A stretch of DNA of 64,000 nt. It comes from Maribacter sp. PR1 (GTDB lineage: Bacteria; Bacteroidota; Bacteroidia; Flavobacteriales; Flavobacteriaceae). Position 1 is the first letter of the stretch. The number at the start of each line of letters is the position of its first letter. The notes under the pieces were generated by a model, which was not told the DNA's origin, ran no database searches, and was given only the letters and a program-made list of their open reading frames with translations. Of this stretch, positions 62,125 through 64,000 are shown one piece after another. The stretch is taken from positions 558,001 through 622,000 of the forward strand of contig NZ_JAQPCG010000001.1 of the NCBI RefSeq assembly GCF_028464145.1. The letters are read 5' to 3'. The translations under genes were made by a program, and so were the position numbers.

Positions 62125-63342
62125 TCATTGTTTCCGATGTGCCAGTACGATTGGTGGTCGGCCATCGAACGGATTATGCATACGCCCAATGGTATTCTTT
62201 CCCATAGCAGAGGCGCGGACTACACTTTTATCGCCATAACGATTCCGAATATGGTCCATGGCATGGTAAAGATTCAATATCTCCTCGGTATCCTCGAATA
62301 GATTGATTTGATAATTACCTGACACCAGATGACTGAACCGAATCCCTATCAACCTTACCAATAACCTTCTATTGTACAGTGCCTTGAACAGTTCCAAAAT
62401 TTTGGGAATAAGGATATGATCGGCACTCGTATAGGGAATCCGTACTTGTTTGGAATAGGTGTTAAAATCGGAATAACGGAGTTTCACCGTAATGCAGGCC
62501 GTTAATTTCTCTCCCCTGCGAAGTTGGTAGGCTAAGTTTTCGGTCATGGCGATAAGGATACCCTTTAACTTTACTACATCTATAGTGTCCCGATCAAACG
62601 TACGCTCCGTTGAAATAGATTTGCGCTCGCAAAAAGGAACTACGGGGGAATGGTCTATGCCATTGGCCCTTTTCCAAATTACCCTTCCATTCTTCCCCAA
62701 TACCCTTTGCATAACATCCATGGGCATTTCTTGTATGGTCCGTACTTTTCGTAGCCCCAGGTTACGCAATGTTTGATAGGTCTTATCCCCGACCATAGGA
62801 ATTTTCTTTATGGAGAGTGGGGCCAAAAAAGGCTTTTCCAATCCATAATCTATCTTCAATTGGTTATTGGGCTTGGCTTCGTTGGTGGCTACTTTGGAAA
62901 CTACTTTGTTTACCGAAAGACCAAATGAAATGGGCAGCCCAGTCTCCTTTATAATCCTATGCCGTAATTCGGAAGCATATTTATAGGCGCCAAAAAAACG
63001 GTCCATTCCCGTAAGATCTGCATAGAACTCATCGATACTGGATTTTTCAAAAAGAGGAACACTTTCCTTGACGATATCGGTCACCACATCCGAAAATTGG
63101 CTATAGGTCCCTGCATTCCCCTTGATCTGTATGGCTTCGGGACAAAGTTCCTTCGCCATTTTCATAGGCATCCCGGAATGCACCCCATATCCACGGGTCT
63201 CATAACTACACGCAGCTACTACCCCACGGTCACTAAGTCCACCCACAAGAATTGGTTTTTTTAGCAACTTACTGTCGAGCTTTCGCTCTACGGACACAAA
63301 AAAAGTATCGAGATCTAAATGTAAAATAGTTTTGTCCATCAT
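62125..63342 (-). CDS. Y-family DNA polymerase (DinB / DNA polymerase IV type)
   Basis: A 405-residue translesion polymerase. LHLDLDTFFVSVERKLD near residue 7 holds the first metal-binding Asp, RGYGVHSGMPMKMAKELCP near 49 the fingers, and SSIDEFYADLTGMD near 100 the catalytic DE pair. The thumb and little-finger domains follow. All catalytic residues are present, unlike ImuB proteins, so it should be active in lesion bypass. It ends with IGRMHNPFDGRPPIVLAHRKQ. Two ATGs (63342, 63339) follow an in-frame TTG at 63345. It is 19 bases from the dnaE2-like gene. Repeated TGGAAT-type sequences lie upstream. Confidence 0.93.
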   Translation of the reverse strand: MMDKTILHLDLDTFFVSVERKLDSKLLKKPILVGGLSDRGVVAACSYETRGYGVHSGMPMKMAKELCPEAIQIKGNAGTYSQFSDVVTDIVKESVPLFEKSSIDEFYADLTGMDRFFGAYKYASELRHRIIKETGLPISFGLSVNKVVSKVATNEAKPNNQLKIDYGLEKPFLAPLSIKKIPMVGDKTYQTLRNLGLRKVRTIQEMPMDVMQRVLGKNGRVIWKRANGIDHSPVVPFCERKSISTERTFDRDTIDVVKLKGILIAMTENLAYQLRRGEKLTACITVKLRYSDFNTYSKQVRIPYTSADHILIPKILELFKALYNRRLLVRLIGIRFSHLVSGNYQINLFEDTEEILNLYHAMDHIRNRYGDKSVVRASAMGKNTIGRMHNPFDGRPPIVLAHRKQ

Positions 63343-63363
63343 CAATCAAAAAAGGAAGACTAA

Positions 63364-63432
63364 ATTATGGAATAAATCCATATTATTGGAAATATTCCAT
63401 AATATATTTTAAAATATAGTATTTGGAATATT
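63364..63432. promoter_or_regulatory. Operator-like TGGAAT inverted repeats before dinB
   Basis: TGGAATAAATCCA (63368-63380) and TGGAAATATTCCA (63387-63399) are dyads with centres 19 bases apart, and TGGAATATT recurs at 63424-63432. ATTATGGAATA (63364-63374) is also inverted exactly as TATTCCATAAT (63393-63403). A 16-bp palindrome TATATTTTAAAATATA follows at 63403-63418. They lie between dinB and the divergent DUF1080 gene. Confidence 0.6.
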
Positions 63433-63470
63433 GCTACTTTTAAAATTCAATTCAATTTGAACATAAAACG

Positions 63471-64000
63471 ATGATAAAATCTATACCTAACCTTTTAAAA
63501 GTTTATTTGTTGATAGGATTTGTTTGCCTAGTGAGCTGCAAAGAAAAAAAGGAGGATGAAGATAAAACCACCAAAGAGTCCGCTAAAGAAGAATGGGTCT
63601 CCATTTTCAACGGTAAGGACCTCAACGGATGGACCATGAAAATCAACGGATATCCCTTAGACGAAAACTTTGGCAATACTTTTAGAGTAGAAGACAGCAT
63701 TCTGAAAATACGGTATGATGCCTACGGACCTGAATTTGGCGAGCGCTTTGGTGCGCTTTTCTATGATAAGGAATTGTCCGATTACCGATTAAAAGTAGAA
63801 TATCGATTTGTGGGCGAAACCGCTGCCGGTGCTCCCGAATGGGGCTATAGGGACAGCGGGGTACAGATACATACCCAACCCCCCAATACCGTTCAACTGA
63901 ACCAAGGCTTCCCCATTTGTCTGGAATACAACTTACACGGCGGTAATGGAACCGAGGATCGACCACTAGGTGCTATTTGCGGTATTGGAATGAAAGTAGA
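63471..64000 (+). CDS. DUF1080 (3-keto-disaccharide hydrolase-like) lipoprotein, 3' truncated
   Basis: An open frame from the ATG at 63471 to the window edge (176 residues seen). IGFVCLVSC is the lipobox, followed by a charged linker. WVSIFNGKDLNGWTMKING, the DUF1080 signature, then RFGALFYDKELSDYRLKVEYRF and WGYRDSGVQIHTQPP are typical. The family has a concanavalin-like beta-sandwich fold and includes 3-keto-glycoside hydrolases that cleave 3-keto-glucosides after their oxidation. It lies divergent to dinB, sharing the operator-like region; its natural partners are probably beyond the window. Confidence 0.88.
   Translation, partial: MIKSIPNLLKVYLLIGFVCLVSCKEKKEDEDKTTKESAKEEWVSIFNGKDLNGWTMKINGYPLDENFGNTFRVEDSILKIRYDAYGPEFGERFGALFYDKELSDYRLKVEYRFVGETAAGAPEWGYRDSGVQIHTQPPNTVQLNQGFPICLEYNLHGGNGTEDRPLGAICGIGMKV

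Overview
The window looks like chromosomal DNA of a marine, polysaccharide-degrading member of the Flavobacteriaceae (Bacteroidota). This rests on AT-rich coding sequence, SusC/SusD uptake proteins, a sulfatase, GH1 and GH43 glycoside hydrolases, many short lipoprotein signals, TAnnTTTG-type -7 promoter elements, and a replicative DnaE with a proofreading exonuclease fused at its N-terminus. No genus can be named from the sequence alone.

Left part (1-22.9 kb): the tail of a nucleotidyltransferase-like gene; a three-gene unit of LpxH-like phosphoesterase, MurG-like glycosyltransferase and GH1 glycosidase; a glutaryl-CoA-type acyl-CoA dehydrogenase; TrmN6; a five-repeat CHRD lipoprotein; a sulfatase; a PVC-type dehydrogenase/cytochrome c followed by a Tat-exported sugar isomerase/epimerase; rpsP-rimM; a DUF2383 protein; dnaE; a seven-CxxCH cytochrome; thioredoxin; a DUF58 protein; and tRNA-Asp.

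Middle part (22.86-38.17 kb): a 15.3-kb integrative element in the 3' end of tRNA-Asp, bounded by a perfect 21-bp direct repeat. All its recognisable genes lie on the minus strand. From the right end they are a tyrosine integrase, an unknown 322-aa protein, an excisionase-like HTH protein, a BT4734/VirE-type primase-helicase, a 410-bp AT-rich gap, a small unknown protein, a collagen-like lipoprotein, a lipocalin-like lipoprotein, and a five-gene type I restriction operon (hsdM-hsdS-DUF1643-hsdR-YgjP-like peptidase), then a membrane-anchored protein. No relaxase, conjugation or capsid gene is visible, so it resembles a satellite or genomic island carrying defence cargo. Paired GGGTGT repeats with a 12-bp period near each end are candidate integrase arm sites. 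The element supplies tRNA-Asp with an encoded CCA and a terminator; the apparent native terminator is now beyond the right end.

Right part (38.2-64 kb): a broken PVC-type dehydrogenase gene; a mannonate dehydratase gene with a complete TRAP transporter (uxuA-dctP-dctQ-dctM order); a VOC protein; an RND efflux operon preceded by an unknown exported protein; a fused GDPD-like/alkaline phosphatase; a susC-susD pair with an upstream GH43; a dnaE2-like polymerase with dinB, preceded by repeated TGGAAT operator-like sequences; and a truncated DUF1080 lipoprotein gene. Together the chromosomal genes suggest uptake and breakdown of algal sugars and uronates, and possibly oxidation to 3-keto sugars.
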